Below are positions 18,116 to 31,361 of a stretch of DNA of 64,000 bases, in pieces (within the stretch, counting starts at the first letter, position 1; the number at the start of each line of letters is the position of its first letter). Where the stretch lies: positions 16,888-80,887 of the forward strand of contig JABJKS010000058.1 of assembly GCA_018660265.1 (NCBI GenBank), read 5' to 3'. The notes beneath the pieces were generated by a model. It was given only the letters and a program-made list of their open reading frames with translations. It searched no databases and had not been told where the DNA came from. Source of the stretch: Rhodospirillaceae bacterium (GTDB lineage: Bacteria; Pseudomonadota; Alphaproteobacteria; GCA-2731375). The position numbers and the translations under genes were made by a program.

Positions 18116-18936
18116 GCCACCTGGCCTGCCACTTGTCCTATGCCGGCCGCCTGGCACCGCTTTATGGCGTGCTCCGCCACTGCCCGGCCAAACGCCTCGA
18201 ACAAGGCACGGTAAAAGGGATGATCTTCCGTACGGTATTCCGCATGCCATTGCACGCCGATGGAAAAGGTCGATGACGCCTCAACGCGCACCGCCTCGAT
18301 CATGCCGTCATCGGCGACGGCTTCAACCACAAGAGGTTCCGCCAAACGGTCGATGCCCTGGGCATGCAGGGTGTTGACCATGACCTTGTTGGCGCCATTG
18401 GCCAGTGATTGCAGGGTGCCCCCCGGACTTAAGGTAATGCGTTGGCGCGCGCCCATCTGCACTGCGATAGGCATATGCCTTGGCCGGCGGTGATCGAAAT
18501 GACTGGGTTGTTCATGCATATATTGATGCAGGCTACCGCCCAGGGCGACGTTCATTTCCTGAATGCCGCGGCAAATGCCAAACAAGGGAACCTCGCGGGA
18601 GACACAGGCACGGACAATTTCCAACGCCACGCCGTCACGGCGGGCATCAAGGAGGTTCTGATCCCGCGCCTCGCCACCGCCATAATGCTGCGGGTGCACA
18701 TTCGAAGCACCCCCTGTTAGAACGACCCCATCGATATTATCCAACAAAGTATCCAGGTCCGCGCCGCTGCCCAAGGCGGGCAAGGCAAGCGGCAGGGCAC
18801 CGCAAATATCCTGGATCGCGACAACGAAACGATCTCCGATGCGGTGGTTGGCGTGATTTTCTTCAACATTGAAATTGCTGACAATGACGACGATGCCGTT
18901 CGCGCGTTTTTCGTTGTTCTGTGTGGTGCTTTGCAT
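18112..18936 (-). CDS. PuuD-like gamma-glutamyl hydrolase (class I glutamine amidotransferase fold)
   Basis: A 274-residue cysteine hydrolase of the peptidase C26 family, which includes gamma-glutamyl-GABA hydrolase of the putrescine pathway. Catalytic Cys is in PLFGICRGIQEMNVALGG, the His/Glu pair in IGVQWHAEYR, and the early motif is GVVLTGGASNVHPQHYG. Start ATG at 18936. It overlaps the downstream acetyltransferase start by four bases, so the two form a coupled pair, perhaps acting on gamma-glutamyl or amino-acid-analogue compounds. No other puu genes are adjacent. Confidence 0.87.
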   Translation of the reverse strand: MQSTTQNNEKRANGIVVIVSNFNVEENHANHRIGDRFVVAIQDICGALPLALPALGSGADLDTLLDNIDGVVLTGGASNVHPQHYGGGEARDQNLLDARRDGVALEIVRACVSREVPLFGICRGIQEMNVALGGSLHQYMHEQPSHFDHRRPRHMPIAVQMGARQRITLSPGGTLQSLANGANKVMVNTLHAQGIDRLAEPLVVEAVADDGMIEAVRVEASSTFSIGVQWHAEYRTEDHPFYRALFEAFGRAVAEHAIKRCQAAGIGQVAGQVA

Positions 18937-19003
18937 AATTAACCGCTATCACGCCTGCGTCGGGGCAGCAAGGGGCGAGGTCGATTTTGAACACATGGCT
19001 GCC

Positions 19004-20044
19004 TCAGGCATTTAACCGCGCCGCCTGCGCCATGACTTCAACCGCTTCATCCTGGTGGGCCCAGACAACCAGGCCTGTAGCACCAGAATCCTCCCACGGA
19101 CGATAGCGTTGTTTGATCCGTGCGGGTGGGCCGACCAATGATTTCTGATCCACCCATTCATCGGGTACCGCCGCTGCCGCCTCTTCCTTATGGCCGGCCA
19201 GGAACAACTCCTGAATGCGCGCTGCCGCATCGCCAAAGCCACGGCGTACCATCAGATCGTTGTGGAAGTTCTTATCCTTATGGCCCATGCCCCCAACATA
19301 GAGGGCGACATTTGGTTTTTGTCGATCCAGGGCGGCCTGAACATCCGCGTCAACCTCAACATGGGTCAGGGCCATGATTTCGAAATTGTCCAGGGATTTG
19401 CCACCCCCGGCACGGGCAAAGCCCTGTTCCAACCACGGCAGATATTCGGGCAGAGAGCCTGGAATAAAGCCATGGGGCAGCCAGCCATCGGCGATTTCCG
19501 CTGTCAGGCGCACCGTCGCCTCGTTGCCGGTGCCAAGATATATGGGGATATTTGGGTTGGTGTGCAGGATCGATTTCAAGGGCTTGCCGATGCCGAGGGC
19601 ACCTTCGCCTGTGAAGGGCAGGGATATTTCCTTGCCTTCGTAGCTAACCGGCCCCTCCCGATCCAAAATAGCCTTCATGATCAAGACGTAATCTTTGATC
19701 CGATAATAGGGTTTGCCCCAGGGTTGACCATACCAGCCTTCAACGATTTGGGGCCCAGACACACCGATGCCGGCAATAAAGCGGTCGCCACCTGCCAGGG
19801 CGTCCAGGGTCGCTGCCGTCATGGCGCAGTTGGCGGGTGTGCGGGCCGATAGCTGCATGATGGCCGTGCCCAGTTTGATCTGCTTGGTCACGGCAGCCAG
19901 ATAGGCCAGGGGCGTTATTGCGTCCGAACCATAGGCTTCCGCCGTCCAAACGGAATGGAAGCCAAGTTCTTCTGCCCGCTGCACCCGTGCGACCGGAATG
20001 TCCAACTGTGCGCCGGAATAACCCAGCATCAACGCCATTTTCAT
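19004..20044 (-). CDS. luciferase-like (LLM class) F420/FMN-dependent oxidoreductase
   Basis: 346 residues of the bacterial luciferase superfamily. Signs include MKMALMLGYSGAQLDIPVAR, AEELGFHSVWTAEAYGSDA, IKLGTAIMQLSARTP, LDALAGGDRFIAGIGVSGPQ and VRLTAEIADGWLPHGF. Members in this branch are often annotated as F420-dependent, but the cofactor is uncertain in proteobacteria. It is about 67 bases upstream of the PuuD-like gene on the same strand. Three 11-base tandem repeats sit about 70-100 bases upstream of its start. Confidence 0.87.
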   Translation of the reverse strand: MKMALMLGYSGAQLDIPVARVQRAEELGFHSVWTAEAYGSDAITPLAYLAAVTKQIKLGTAIMQLSARTPANCAMTAATLDALAGGDRFIAGIGVSGPQIVEGWYGQPWGKPYYRIKDYVLIMKAILDREGPVSYEGKEISLPFTGEGALGIGKPLKSILHTNPNIPIYLGTGNEATVRLTAEIADGWLPHGFIPGSLPEYLPWLEQGFARAGGGKSLDNFEIMALTHVEVDADVQAALDRQKPNVALYVGGMGHKDKNFHNDLMVRRGFGDAAARIQELFLAGHKEEAAAAVPDEWVDQKSLVGPPARIKQRYRPWEDSGATGLVVWAHQDEAVEVMAQAARLNA

Positions 20045-20110
20045 AGTGGTTCTGCCCTATATTTCTTTGTCCCAACCCTATGGGAGCAGGTTTTACCGGT
20101 CAAGACAGTC

Positions 20111-20143
20111 CCGTGAGGTGTCCGCGAGGTGCCCGCAAGGTGC
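20111..20143. repeat. three 11-base tandem repeats
   Basis: Units ccgtgaggtgt, ccgcgaggtgc and ccgcaaggtgc follow each other without spacing, one helical turn per unit. They lie upstream of the minus-strand LLM gene. They could be an iterated regulator site or simple repeat slippage. Confidence 0.6.
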
Positions 20144-20250
20144 CCGTAACCCGTTGTAATGGCAAAAATGGCCCGGTGGGCAAGCCACCAGGCCATTGTT
20201 GTCGATAAGAGCGGTTTTCAATCATCAAGGGTCACTTTCGCAACCTGAAC

Positions 20251-20310
20251 AATTGGTTCAATCGCACTTTTCTTTTGAACTAGAGCATGTTCAAAGAGCG
20301 CATGCTCTAG
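20251..20310. repeat. dispersed intergenic repeat, copy A
   Basis: Contains AATTGGTTCAATCGC (20251-20265) and a hairpin with 10-base perfect arms CTAGAGCATG (20280-20289) and CATGCTCTAG (20301-20310). It shares the ATTGGTTCAAT block and the AGAGCATG/CATGCTCT hairpin with the copy near 45.85 kb. It lies just downstream of the XRE gene and may also act as its terminator. Confidence 0.6.
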
Positions 20311-20330
20311 GCCAAATCGTCAGGCTTAGC

Positions 20331-20714
20331 CTAAAGCGCGGCTTCCTGATCCGGTTTGGCGATGCTTTTCACCAGGCCCGAAACAGCGGATCTGATTGAT
20401 GGATTGTCGATGGCACCAAAATTTCGCACCAATTCGATGGTGGAACGATTCTTGCCACCATGGCCCAAAGGCTCCGCCTCTACCGTTTCATCCAGCCCTT
20501 CAAAGAAAAAGCTGACTTCGGATTGCAGAATCTTTGATATTTCATAGAGCCGGCCGGCACTGACCCGGTTGGCACCCGTCTCATACTTCTGTACCTGCTG
20601 GTATGAAATATTCAACGCATTTGCCAAATGTTCCTGTGTCAGACCCAAACCGGTGCGCCGATCACGGATGCGACCACCCACATGGGCATCGACACGTTTC
20701 GCTAGTATACCCAT
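20331..20714 (-). CDS. XRE-family HTH transcriptional regulator
   Basis: 127 residues. The helix-turn-helix is IRDRRTGLGLTQEHLANALN followed by ISYQQVQKYETGANRVSAGRLYEIS, the alphaproteobacterial type with QQVQKYE in the recognition helix. The C-terminal half is a short unclassified region. I chose ATG at 20714 (MGILAKRV) because GAGGAAATT precedes it at proper distance. The longer open frame to 20777 lacks similarity. It diverges from bamD across an A+T-rich region. Targets are unknown. Confidence 0.88.
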   Translation of the reverse strand: MGILAKRVDAHVGGRIRDRRTGLGLTQEHLANALNISYQQVQKYETGANRVSAGRLYEISKILQSEVSFFFEGLDETVEAEPLGHGGKNRSTIELVRNFGAIDNPSIRSAVSGLVKSIAKPDQEAAL

Positions 20715-21184
20715 AATTTCCTCAATGTTTGGCGGTGAGGTTATATGGCATAACCCACCGCGGATATTAGTGTTCACTGATCTTACATTATTTTGATAAC
20801 ATTACAGTATAAAATTCGGCGGCGCGCCAAATTCCTCCTTGTCCCCGTATATAGCTCCCTCAACCATTTCAGTCATTTATTTTGAGGCTTAGCTACAACG
20901 TGCAGCTGTTTTTTTTAGACCAGCAGTTGTATTTAGATGATGCCTTATGGCGTATAAGAAAGATAGGGCAAAAAAAGGACGTTGACACTGTAATCAGACA
21001 TTTTTTTATTTTAGACGGAAATTTGGCAGTCCGCCTTGTCTTAAGAACGTGCTATATATTGTCACAGGTAGGTGAAGAGAAGATTTTGGGACTAAAATCG
21101 AAAATGCATAGCCGTTGTTTTTTATATGTTTCTACATTTTTAGAAATTGTGGGCTCAATCGTGCGACAGGGCCGGACTATTTTC
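20715..21184. other. A+T-rich leader between xre and bamD
   Basis: 470 bases without a recognisable gene, about 33-40 % G+C in the 60-base lines I counted, against near 60 % in recN. An open frame from 20882 runs into bamD but its translation resembles nothing known and precedes the lipoprotein signal. In many alphaproteobacteria lpxC lies before bamD; no trace of it is seen here. Confidence 0.55.
20982..21010 (+). promoter_or_regulatory. candidate sigma-70 promoter for bamD-recN-ligA
   Basis: A perfect -35 hexamer TTGACA (20982-20987), a 17-base spacer and TTTATT (21005-21010, 4 of 6 to TATAAT). It is oriented toward bamD and about 170 bases before its start, leaving a long A+T-rich leader. 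Confidence 0.45.
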
Positions 21185-21988
21185 ATGCGCATGGCTTTAA
21201 TCATGGTCTTCGGAATGATTACCGCCTGTAGCGGCAACGATGAACCGACCTATCAGGAGCGCCCGGTTGAGGATATCTACAATCAGGCGATGGACAAATT
21301 GTTGTCGGGTAACGCTGAACTTGCCGCAATTGATTTTGACGAAGTAGAACGCCAGCATCCCTATTCCGTATGGGCCCGAAAATCCCAATTAATGGCAGCT
21401 TATGCGCAATACCTCAGTGACAATTATGACGAGGCGATTTTTACGGCCCAGCGGTTTTTGCAATTGCATCCTGGCAATAGGGATGCGCCCTATGCCTATT
21501 ACCTCATCGCCATCAGTTATTACGAGCAAATTGCGGATATTGGGCGAGAGCAGAAGATAACCGAATTGGCCCTTGAGGCCTTGCGTGAGGTGGTGGACCG
21601 TTATCCCAGCAGCGAATACGCCCGAGATGCCCGGCTGAAAATCGACCTGACCCGGGACCATCTGGCCGGCAAGGAGATGGAGATCGGGCGTTATTATCAT
21701 GATCGCAAACTGTATGCCGCGGCGATCAACCGGTTTCGTTTTGTGGTCAGACATTATGAAACCACGTCCCACGTCCCCGAGGCGCTGCACCGGTTGGCGG
21801 AAGCCTATTCGGCGCTTGGGCTGGAGACTGAGGCAAAGAATGCAGCTGCGGTGCTGGGCCATAATTATCCAGGCAGCAACTGGTATCAGGACAGTTATGG
21901 CTTAGTAGCCGGCGCGTCCGGTGAATATCCAGTAGCGGACGCTCCGGCGAAACCTTGGTATAGCCGGATGTGGAACTCTGTGTTCTAG
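21185..21988 (+). CDS. bamD: outer membrane assembly lipoprotein BamD
   Basis: Essential TPR lipoprotein of the BAM complex that inserts beta-barrel proteins into the outer membrane. A lipobox is seen in GMITACSGND, with the acylated Cys following ITA. TPR-like repeats run through EDIYNQAMDKLLSGNAELAA, NYDEAIFTAQRFLQLHPGN, ALREVVDRYPSSEYARDA and KLYAAAINRFRFVVRHY. ATG 21185 gives a very short signal (14 residues before Cys). A GTG at 21161 would add VRQGRTIF and make a more normal signal, so the true start may be there. recN follows after 9 bases, and bamD-recN-ligA is the usual alphaproteobacterial order. Confidence 0.93.
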   Translation: MRMALIMVFGMITACSGNDEPTYQERPVEDIYNQAMDKLLSGNAELAAIDFDEVERQHPYSVWARKSQLMAAYAQYLSDNYDEAIFTAQRFLQLHPGNRDAPYAYYLIAISYYEQIADIGREQKITELALEALREVVDRYPSSEYARDARLKIDLTRDHLAGKEMEIGRYYHDRKLYAAAINRFRFVVRHYETTSHVPEALHRLAEAYSALGLETEAKNAAAVLGHNYPGSNWYQDSYGLVAGASGEYPVADAPAKPWYSRMWNSVF

Positions 21989-21997
21989 TAAGCTGCC

Positions 21998-26531
<4,534 letters not shown>

Positions 26532-26540
26532 GAGTGCGTC

Positions 26541-26993
26541 ATGACCACAGCCGTAACACCGAATGCGACCAATCACGAAGGCCTTGGTCCCATGGCCTCG
26601 CGCTTCGTCGAGACCCATTCGATGCCGTGGGAGGCGACGCGCTATCCCGGTATTGAGGCGAAAACCCTGTTGGTGGACCGTCGTACGGGTCTGTTGACGG
26701 TGTTGTTGAAGATGGCACCTGGTGCAATGCTGCCCGACCACGAGCATGTGCAGATAGAGCAGACCTTTGTCATTGAAGGTGCGCTGGTCTGTGCGGAGGG
26801 AACCTGCAGCGCGGGCAATTTTGTCTGGCGGCCGGCCGGCAGCCGTCATCAGGCAGGTACGCCGAACGGCGGTTTAATGCTGGCGACGTTCCAATTGCCG
26901 AACAAATTTTTTGAAGAGGACGGTCGCGCGACCGATATGTTGAACCAGGACTGGCAGGAATTCTGGGGTGGTGCGACGGCCAACAATCTTTAG
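26541..26993 (+). CDS. cupin-domain protein (ChrR-like)
   Basis: A 150-residue single cupin. Metal-ligand pattern LPDHEHVQIEQTFVIEGAL gives two His and one Glu/Gln, with a later His in AGSRHQAGTPNG. It resembles the cupin half of the anti-sigma factor ChrR but lacks the zinc-binding anti-sigma domain, so I do not call it a regulator. Start ATG after AGGAGTGCGTC. Same strand and close to the enoyl-CoA hydratase, so they may share substrate metabolism. Confidence 0.8.
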   Translation: MTTAVTPNATNHEGLGPMASRFVETHSMPWEATRYPGIEAKTLLVDRRTGLLTVLLKMAPGAMLPDHEHVQIEQTFVIEGALVCAEGTCSAGNFVWRPAGSRHQAGTPNGGLMLATFQLPNKFFEEDGRATDMLNQDWQEFWGGATANNL

Positions 26994-26998
26994 TTTAA

Positions 26999-28081
26999 CT
27001 AATTAATCGCGGGGGCGGATTGTTCAATTTCATAGATGTAGTTCATGCCCATACGAATTTCGGACATGATAAAATCTGCTTTTGAGATCGGCCCGCCACG
27101 GCCGTTGGAGAATTTTTCGTCCCAGGAATCCATCTTCACCATCAGGCCGCACAAGACGCCGCCAATGGTCACATAATGCGCTTCGATCATTTCTTTCATG
27201 GCGTGAAAGGTTGCGGCGTTGATGTCGTCCCAAAGGGTTTTCGAATTCCGGTCGAAACTCTCAAACCGCCCCGTTAAAGATGCCGTGATATCATTGAAGC
27301 GCATTTGCAAGTTATCACAGGTTTCTTCAAAACGCGGCATCTGACGTACCTGAAAATTGCCATTAATCTCTTCCAACTCATCCAGGAAAGCGGTGACCCG
27401 TGGAATGATGCCGTCCAGCGCGTTTTTATAGTAGGCCAGGGATAGGAAGACGTCGCCATATTCTTCAAGAAACATCGGCACTTCAGCCAGGCCAATTCCC
27501 AATTTATCTGCAATCATTCTAAGGTTTTTGATCGCCTCACCCTTGTCCGGGCTTTTGAACATGGCCAGCAACTGATCCATGTCCTCAATTTCGCTGTCAC
27601 CACCACCATAGATTTGTTGCAACAGTGGTTTGGTGAACTCCGTCATATATGAGGTGAGCTCTTTTGCCTTGCGCTCGGAAAGCTGCAAGCCTTCCTGATC
27701 TGCAATAGAGATACCGAGACGGCGGAGTTCGATACGCAAACTATAAACGTCATAGCTATGCAGGTTTTCCATATGCTCGAGGATTTCCAGATCGTCTTTG
27801 AATTGATCGGTCTCTTCAAAGACGTTGTGCAAAGCCTCCACTTGCATGCGTCCGCTGCCGGCGTTGCCGGTGTTGAACATCTCAACCATGCTTTTCATGT
27901 GATGATCTTTGAGCATCTTCGCCCGCTGTAACGAGGGCAAATTCAAGGGCAATATGGACAAGGGAAGCGTATGCAGGGAATCCTGATCGCCTTCGTCCAA
28001 GGCTCGATCGATCTCCTGGGCCTTCGCCGCAGATCGGCTCTTATATTCCGGTTCTGCGGTATCTTCTGCTGTCTCGGACAT
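26999..28081 (-). CDS. unrecognised helical protein of 360 residues
   Basis: I do not recognise a family. The start is ATG 28081 (MSETAED) or five codons earlier. The protein is acidic, soluble-looking and nearly all helical, with no signal peptide or membrane segment. Segments likely to be conserved are LHTLPLSILPLNLPSLQRAK, LRRLGISIADQEGLQLSERK, GEAIKNLRMIADKLGI and a C-terminal block near TFHAMKEMIEAHYVTIGGVL and ADFIMSEIRMGMNYIYEIE. Long charged helices suggest an assembly or scaffold role, but that is speculation. It diverges from the MDR gene across a 174-base gap and converges on the cupin gene. Base and codon use match the neighbours, so it is a resident gene. Confidence 0.75.
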   Translation of the reverse strand: MSETAEDTAEPEYKSRSAAKAQEIDRALDEGDQDSLHTLPLSILPLNLPSLQRAKMLKDHHMKSMVEMFNTGNAGSGRMQVEALHNVFEETDQFKDDLEILEHMENLHSYDVYSLRIELRRLGISIADQEGLQLSERKAKELTSYMTEFTKPLLQQIYGGGDSEIEDMDQLLAMFKSPDKGEAIKNLRMIADKLGIGLAEVPMFLEEYGDVFLSLAYYKNALDGIIPRVTAFLDELEEINGNFQVRQMPRFEETCDNLQMRFNDITASLTGRFESFDRNSKTLWDDINAATFHAMKEMIEAHYVTIGGVLCGLMVKMDSWDEKFSNGRGGPISKADFIMSEIRMGMNYIYEIEQSAPAIN

Positions 28082-28255
28082 CAATGTCCCGCCCAATTCT
28101 AATAATTTTCAAACCCGATACTCTGTGAAATAGATGAATTTGTCGTTAACCCACAGTAAATGCACCCGGCGTCAGCTATTGCGCCGCGCAAAAGCCAATG
28201 CCATAAACTCAAGCGCTGATCAGGCCCGGAAAATCAACATATGCAGGTATGATAA

Positions 28256-29266
28256 ATGACTGAAAACACCCAAGTTCTATTCAAATCACGACCAACGGGC
28301 TGGGTCGATCCGTCCCATTTTGAGGTTGTGAAAACGCCTATAAAGGAACCGGGTGCGGGCGAGGTGCTGATCCGAAATATCTTCATGTCTCTCGATCCTT
28401 ATATGCGTGGCCGGATGCGGGATCAGAAATCCTACACGGCGGGTTTTGAATTGGGGGAAGTGCTCCAAGCTGGTGCGATTGGTGAAGTGGTAGCCTCTAA
28501 CGATCCATCATTATCAGTTGGTGATCTGGTAGAAGGGCGCCTGGGCTGGGAAAACTATACAGTGGCCAAGGCGAATGAAGTTGGCAAGGTCGACGGCAAT
28601 GTGGCCTCTCTATCCCACTATTTGGGGGTTTTAGGTATGCCATCCATGACGGCGTGGGTCGGCCTGCGCAATATTGGCCAGCCTAAAGCCGGGGAAGCGG
28701 TTTATGTTTCCGCCGCCTCCGGTGCGGTCGGGCAAATCGCCGGTCAAATCGCCAAGTTGCAGGGTTGCCATGTTGCCGGCAGTGCGGGCAGTGATGACAA
28801 GGTCGCCTACATCCGGGACGAGCTGGGCTACGACGCTGCCTTCAATTACAAAACCGTGTCGTCCCTGAACGATGGTTTAAAGCAGGTCTGCCCAAAGGGT
28901 ATTGATGTCTATTTCGAGAACGTGGGCGGTGCCATGCTGGATGCGGTGCTGTTGAAGGTTAATCCATATGCCCGCATCGTGGCTTGCGGCATGATCAGCC
29001 AATACAATCTGGAAAAGCCCGAGGGCGTCAAAAACCTCTCCACCATGGTTGGCAACAAGGTCAAAATGCAGGGCTTCATCGTCTCCGACCACATGGATCT
29101 GAAGGCGGAGTTTATGGCCGAGATGTCAGGCTGGCTGGCCGATGGCAAAGTCAAATACCGCGAAGACATCACCCAGGGGATTGAGAACGCACCGGCTGCG
29201 TTTATCGGCATGTTGAAGGGTGAGAATTTCGGCAAGCAGGTGATCCAGATCTCGGACGCGCCATGA
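28256..29266 (+). CDS. zinc-independent MDR NADP-dependent oxidoreductase (CurA/LTB4-dehydrogenase type)
   Basis: 336 residues of the leukotriene B4 12-hydroxydehydrogenase/CurA branch, which reduce 2-alkenal or enone double bonds with NADPH. Visible are FMSLDPYMRGRM, GMPSMTAWVGLRNIGQPKAG, the nucleotide-binding stretch VYVSAASGAVGQIAGQIAK, DVYFENVGGAMLDAVL and ARIVACGMISQYN. No structural or catalytic zinc ligands, as expected. Start ATG 28256. It converges with the DMT transporter gene with only 2 bases between stops. Confidence 0.92.
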   Translation: MTENTQVLFKSRPTGWVDPSHFEVVKTPIKEPGAGEVLIRNIFMSLDPYMRGRMRDQKSYTAGFELGEVLQAGAIGEVVASNDPSLSVGDLVEGRLGWENYTVAKANEVGKVDGNVASLSHYLGVLGMPSMTAWVGLRNIGQPKAGEAVYVSAASGAVGQIAGQIAKLQGCHVAGSAGSDDKVAYIRDELGYDAAFNYKTVSSLNDGLKQVCPKGIDVYFENVGGAMLDAVLLKVNPYARIVACGMISQYNLEKPEGVKNLSTMVGNKVKMQGFIVSDHMDLKAEFMAEMSGWLADGKVKYREDITQGIENAPAAFIGMLKGENFGKQVIQISDAP

Positions 29267-29268
29267 AA

Positions 29269-30138
29269 TTATTTCTGCTTTAATTCACGATGCAGAATGA
29301 ATAATCCCGCGCCCACCACCAGGGCGGAGCCGGACAGTTTCCAGGTATCGGGCACGTCGCCCCAGACGCCATAGCCAATGAATGTGGCCCAGACCAGAGA
29401 GAAATATTTAAACGGCGCGACGGTGGCGCTTGGTGCGTACAGAAATGCCTGGATCGTCAGCAGGTGCGATAGGCCCACCAACAGACCGGCAGCGGCGAAA
29501 AGGCCCCATTGTGACGCTGTCGGCCAATGTACCCCGAATATGGGCAGGCTGATGGCACCGGCAACGATTGCGACCAGCATGGAATAAAACAGGATGGAGT
29601 TGGAGCTGTCTCCACCGCGCAGGCGGCGGGTGGCGATATCCCGCATGGATGACAACAGGGCCGTAATCAGCGGGAAAATATAATAGAACGGCACGCCTCC
29701 GTCACTGGGACGGACGATGATCACGACGCCGGCGAACCCCACAAGAACGGCCGTCCAACGCCGCCAGCCGACGCGTTCCCCCAACAAGGGCACGGACAAT
29801 GCCGTCAAAATGACCGGGTTCAGGAAGATAATGGCAAGGGCGGTGGCAAGGGGTAGATAAATAAATGATATCACCACGAATATGGATGTCGCCGTGCCCA
29901 AAATGGCCCGGGTCATGGTGCCTTTGAGATTGCGTGATTTAAGGCTGCGCCAATCATTGGCGTGGATGACAATAAACAGGATCGGGATGAAGGTGAAAAA
30001 ACCGCGAAAGAACAGAATTTCGCCAGGATGAAATTCATCCGTCAGCCATTTCGTTATGCCGTCCTGGGTGGTCAGCAGAAACGAGCCGATGATCATGCAC
30101 CAGGCACCTTTGGCACCGTCCGACAAATTTTTGAACAT
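29269..30138 (-). CDS. DMT-family (EamA) membrane transporter
   Basis: 289 residues with ten predicted membrane segments in two EamA repeats. Examples are MIIGSFLLTTQDGITKWL, FFRGFFTFIPILFIVIHA, IFLNPVILTALSVPLLGERV at the end of repeat one and PFKYFSLVWATFIGYGVWGD in repeat two. Members export metabolites or amino acids; the substrate is unknown. Start ATG 30138. It lies 28 bases downstream of the nicotinate phosphoribosyltransferase-like gene on the same strand, so they may be co-transcribed. Confidence 0.9.
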   Translation of the reverse strand: MFKNLSDGAKGAWCMIIGSFLLTTQDGITKWLTDEFHPGEILFFRGFFTFIPILFIVIHANDWRSLKSRNLKGTMTRAILGTATSIFVVISFIYLPLATALAIIFLNPVILTALSVPLLGERVGWRRWTAVLVGFAGVVIIVRPSDGGVPFYYIFPLITALLSSMRDIATRRLRGGDSSNSILFYSMLVAIVAGAISLPIFGVHWPTASQWGLFAAAGLLVGLSHLLTIQAFLYAPSATVAPFKYFSLVWATFIGYGVWGDVPDTWKLSGSALVVGAGLFILHRELKQK

Positions 30139-30166
30139 GAATTTTCGTAAGCGTTCTGGCGCTGGC

Positions 30167-31321
30167 TTAACGCTGGCGAAGCAGGAATTCGCGCCCTACC
30201 TTGACCTTTGCCTCGCCGTCATAGGCGACGATGTCCGCTGTTGCGTAGGTTTCCCGCCAATCATCGGGCAGGTAGGAACCGGTGCCGACAACATCGATGG
30301 GGGCTTTAACCGAACCCATTACTTGGCATTTGAAAAAGTTGAAGCCGGACGAGGCCACGATCCGCGCATTGGGGAAGCCTGCGTTGTCCAGGGTATCGCG
30401 CATATGAAATATCGCTGCGGCCGAGACCCCCGTGCCGACCAGCCAGTGCAGCTCCTCCTCATTACGATACTGGCGCACGGCGCGGGGCACGTGGCGTTCC
30501 AACACTGCATAGGATGACTGGGTATCCAAACCTTCAACGAAGCGGCCGCCGTGGGTGTCCAGACGCACGGCCAATTGCCCTGTCTCGGCCTGTTCGGGGA
30601 AGCGCTCACAAACGGCCAGGGCGTCGGTCACTTCTTGGCCAAAATAATCCACCAGAACCGTCAATGGTTCGCCTGGAAAGGACTCAGCATACATTTCAGC
30701 CGCCCGCAACGTGCTGCCGGCATAGCCGATCAGGGCGTGGGGCATGGTGCCCAGGCCGTTCTCGTTGCCAAAAAAGTGCGCCGTGGCGTCCGTGGCATTG
30801 CCGATGAAGCCCACCGCATCGCGTTCCCGCCGGGCCGCCTCACTACCCACCGATGCCGCATAAGCCATCATCTCGGCCATTTCATGACCGGCGCAATGAC
30901 GGGCGTCCATGGCCAGGAACTGACTATCCGGCAGGGCGGAGCACATCAGATAGGCGTTGTAGGCCGAAACACAACAGGCCCCCAGTTTTTGTAGATACAG
31001 CGTCTCCATATCCACCAATTGCGACATGGGCCCGGATATATACAACAGCGGCTCACCGGCACCGACCCAATCGCCTTCTTCAAAACGTTGATCGATTTCA
31101 AAGCTAACGCCGCGTTCCGCCGCAATCTGTTGGATCCAATCCACCATAATGCGTGGCGCAAAACTGACCGGCCGGCGCATGAAAACCGCATAGGTAACCT
31201 GGACATCCCCATTACGCTGTACAATGGCGCGGGTCTTTTTGAAATATTGATCCGTCCAGCGATCTATATCGCCTTCCAGATCTGTCGCCGTTGTCGGGCC
31301 TGAGCCGCCTGTAGCCGTCAT
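30167..31321 (-). CDS. nicotinate phosphoribosyltransferase-like protein
   Basis: 384 residues of the NAPRTase fold, which makes nicotinate mononucleotide from nicotinate and PRPP in NAD salvage. Signs are DQYFKKTRAIVQRNGD, a barrel segment VGFIGNATDATAHFFG, GTMPHALIGYAGSTLRAAE, VLVDYFGQEVTDAL and a phosphate-binding end KAPIDVVGTGSYLP. The usual RLDSGDL motif appears as RLDTHGGRF, so it belongs to a divergent branch and activity is not certain. Start ATG 31321. It is downstream of class II DAHP synthase on the same strand with a 40-base gap. Confidence 0.78.
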   Translation of the reverse strand: MTATGGSGPTTATDLEGDIDRWTDQYFKKTRAIVQRNGDVQVTYAVFMRRPVSFAPRIMVDWIQQIAAERGVSFEIDQRFEEGDWVGAGEPLLYISGPMSQLVDMETLYLQKLGACCVSAYNAYLMCSALPDSQFLAMDARHCAGHEMAEMMAYAASVGSEAARRERDAVGFIGNATDATAHFFGNENGLGTMPHALIGYAGSTLRAAEMYAESFPGEPLTVLVDYFGQEVTDALAVCERFPEQAETGQLAVRLDTHGGRFVEGLDTQSSYAVLERHVPRAVRQYRNEEELHWLVGTGVSAAAIFHMRDTLDNAGFPNARIVASSGFNFFKCQVMGSVKAPIDVVGTGSYLPDDWRETYATADIVAYDGEAKVKVGREFLLRQR

Positions 31322-31361
31322 GTAAGGGTCTCGGCCCCCAAAAAGGGGTGCCGTCCTTTTT

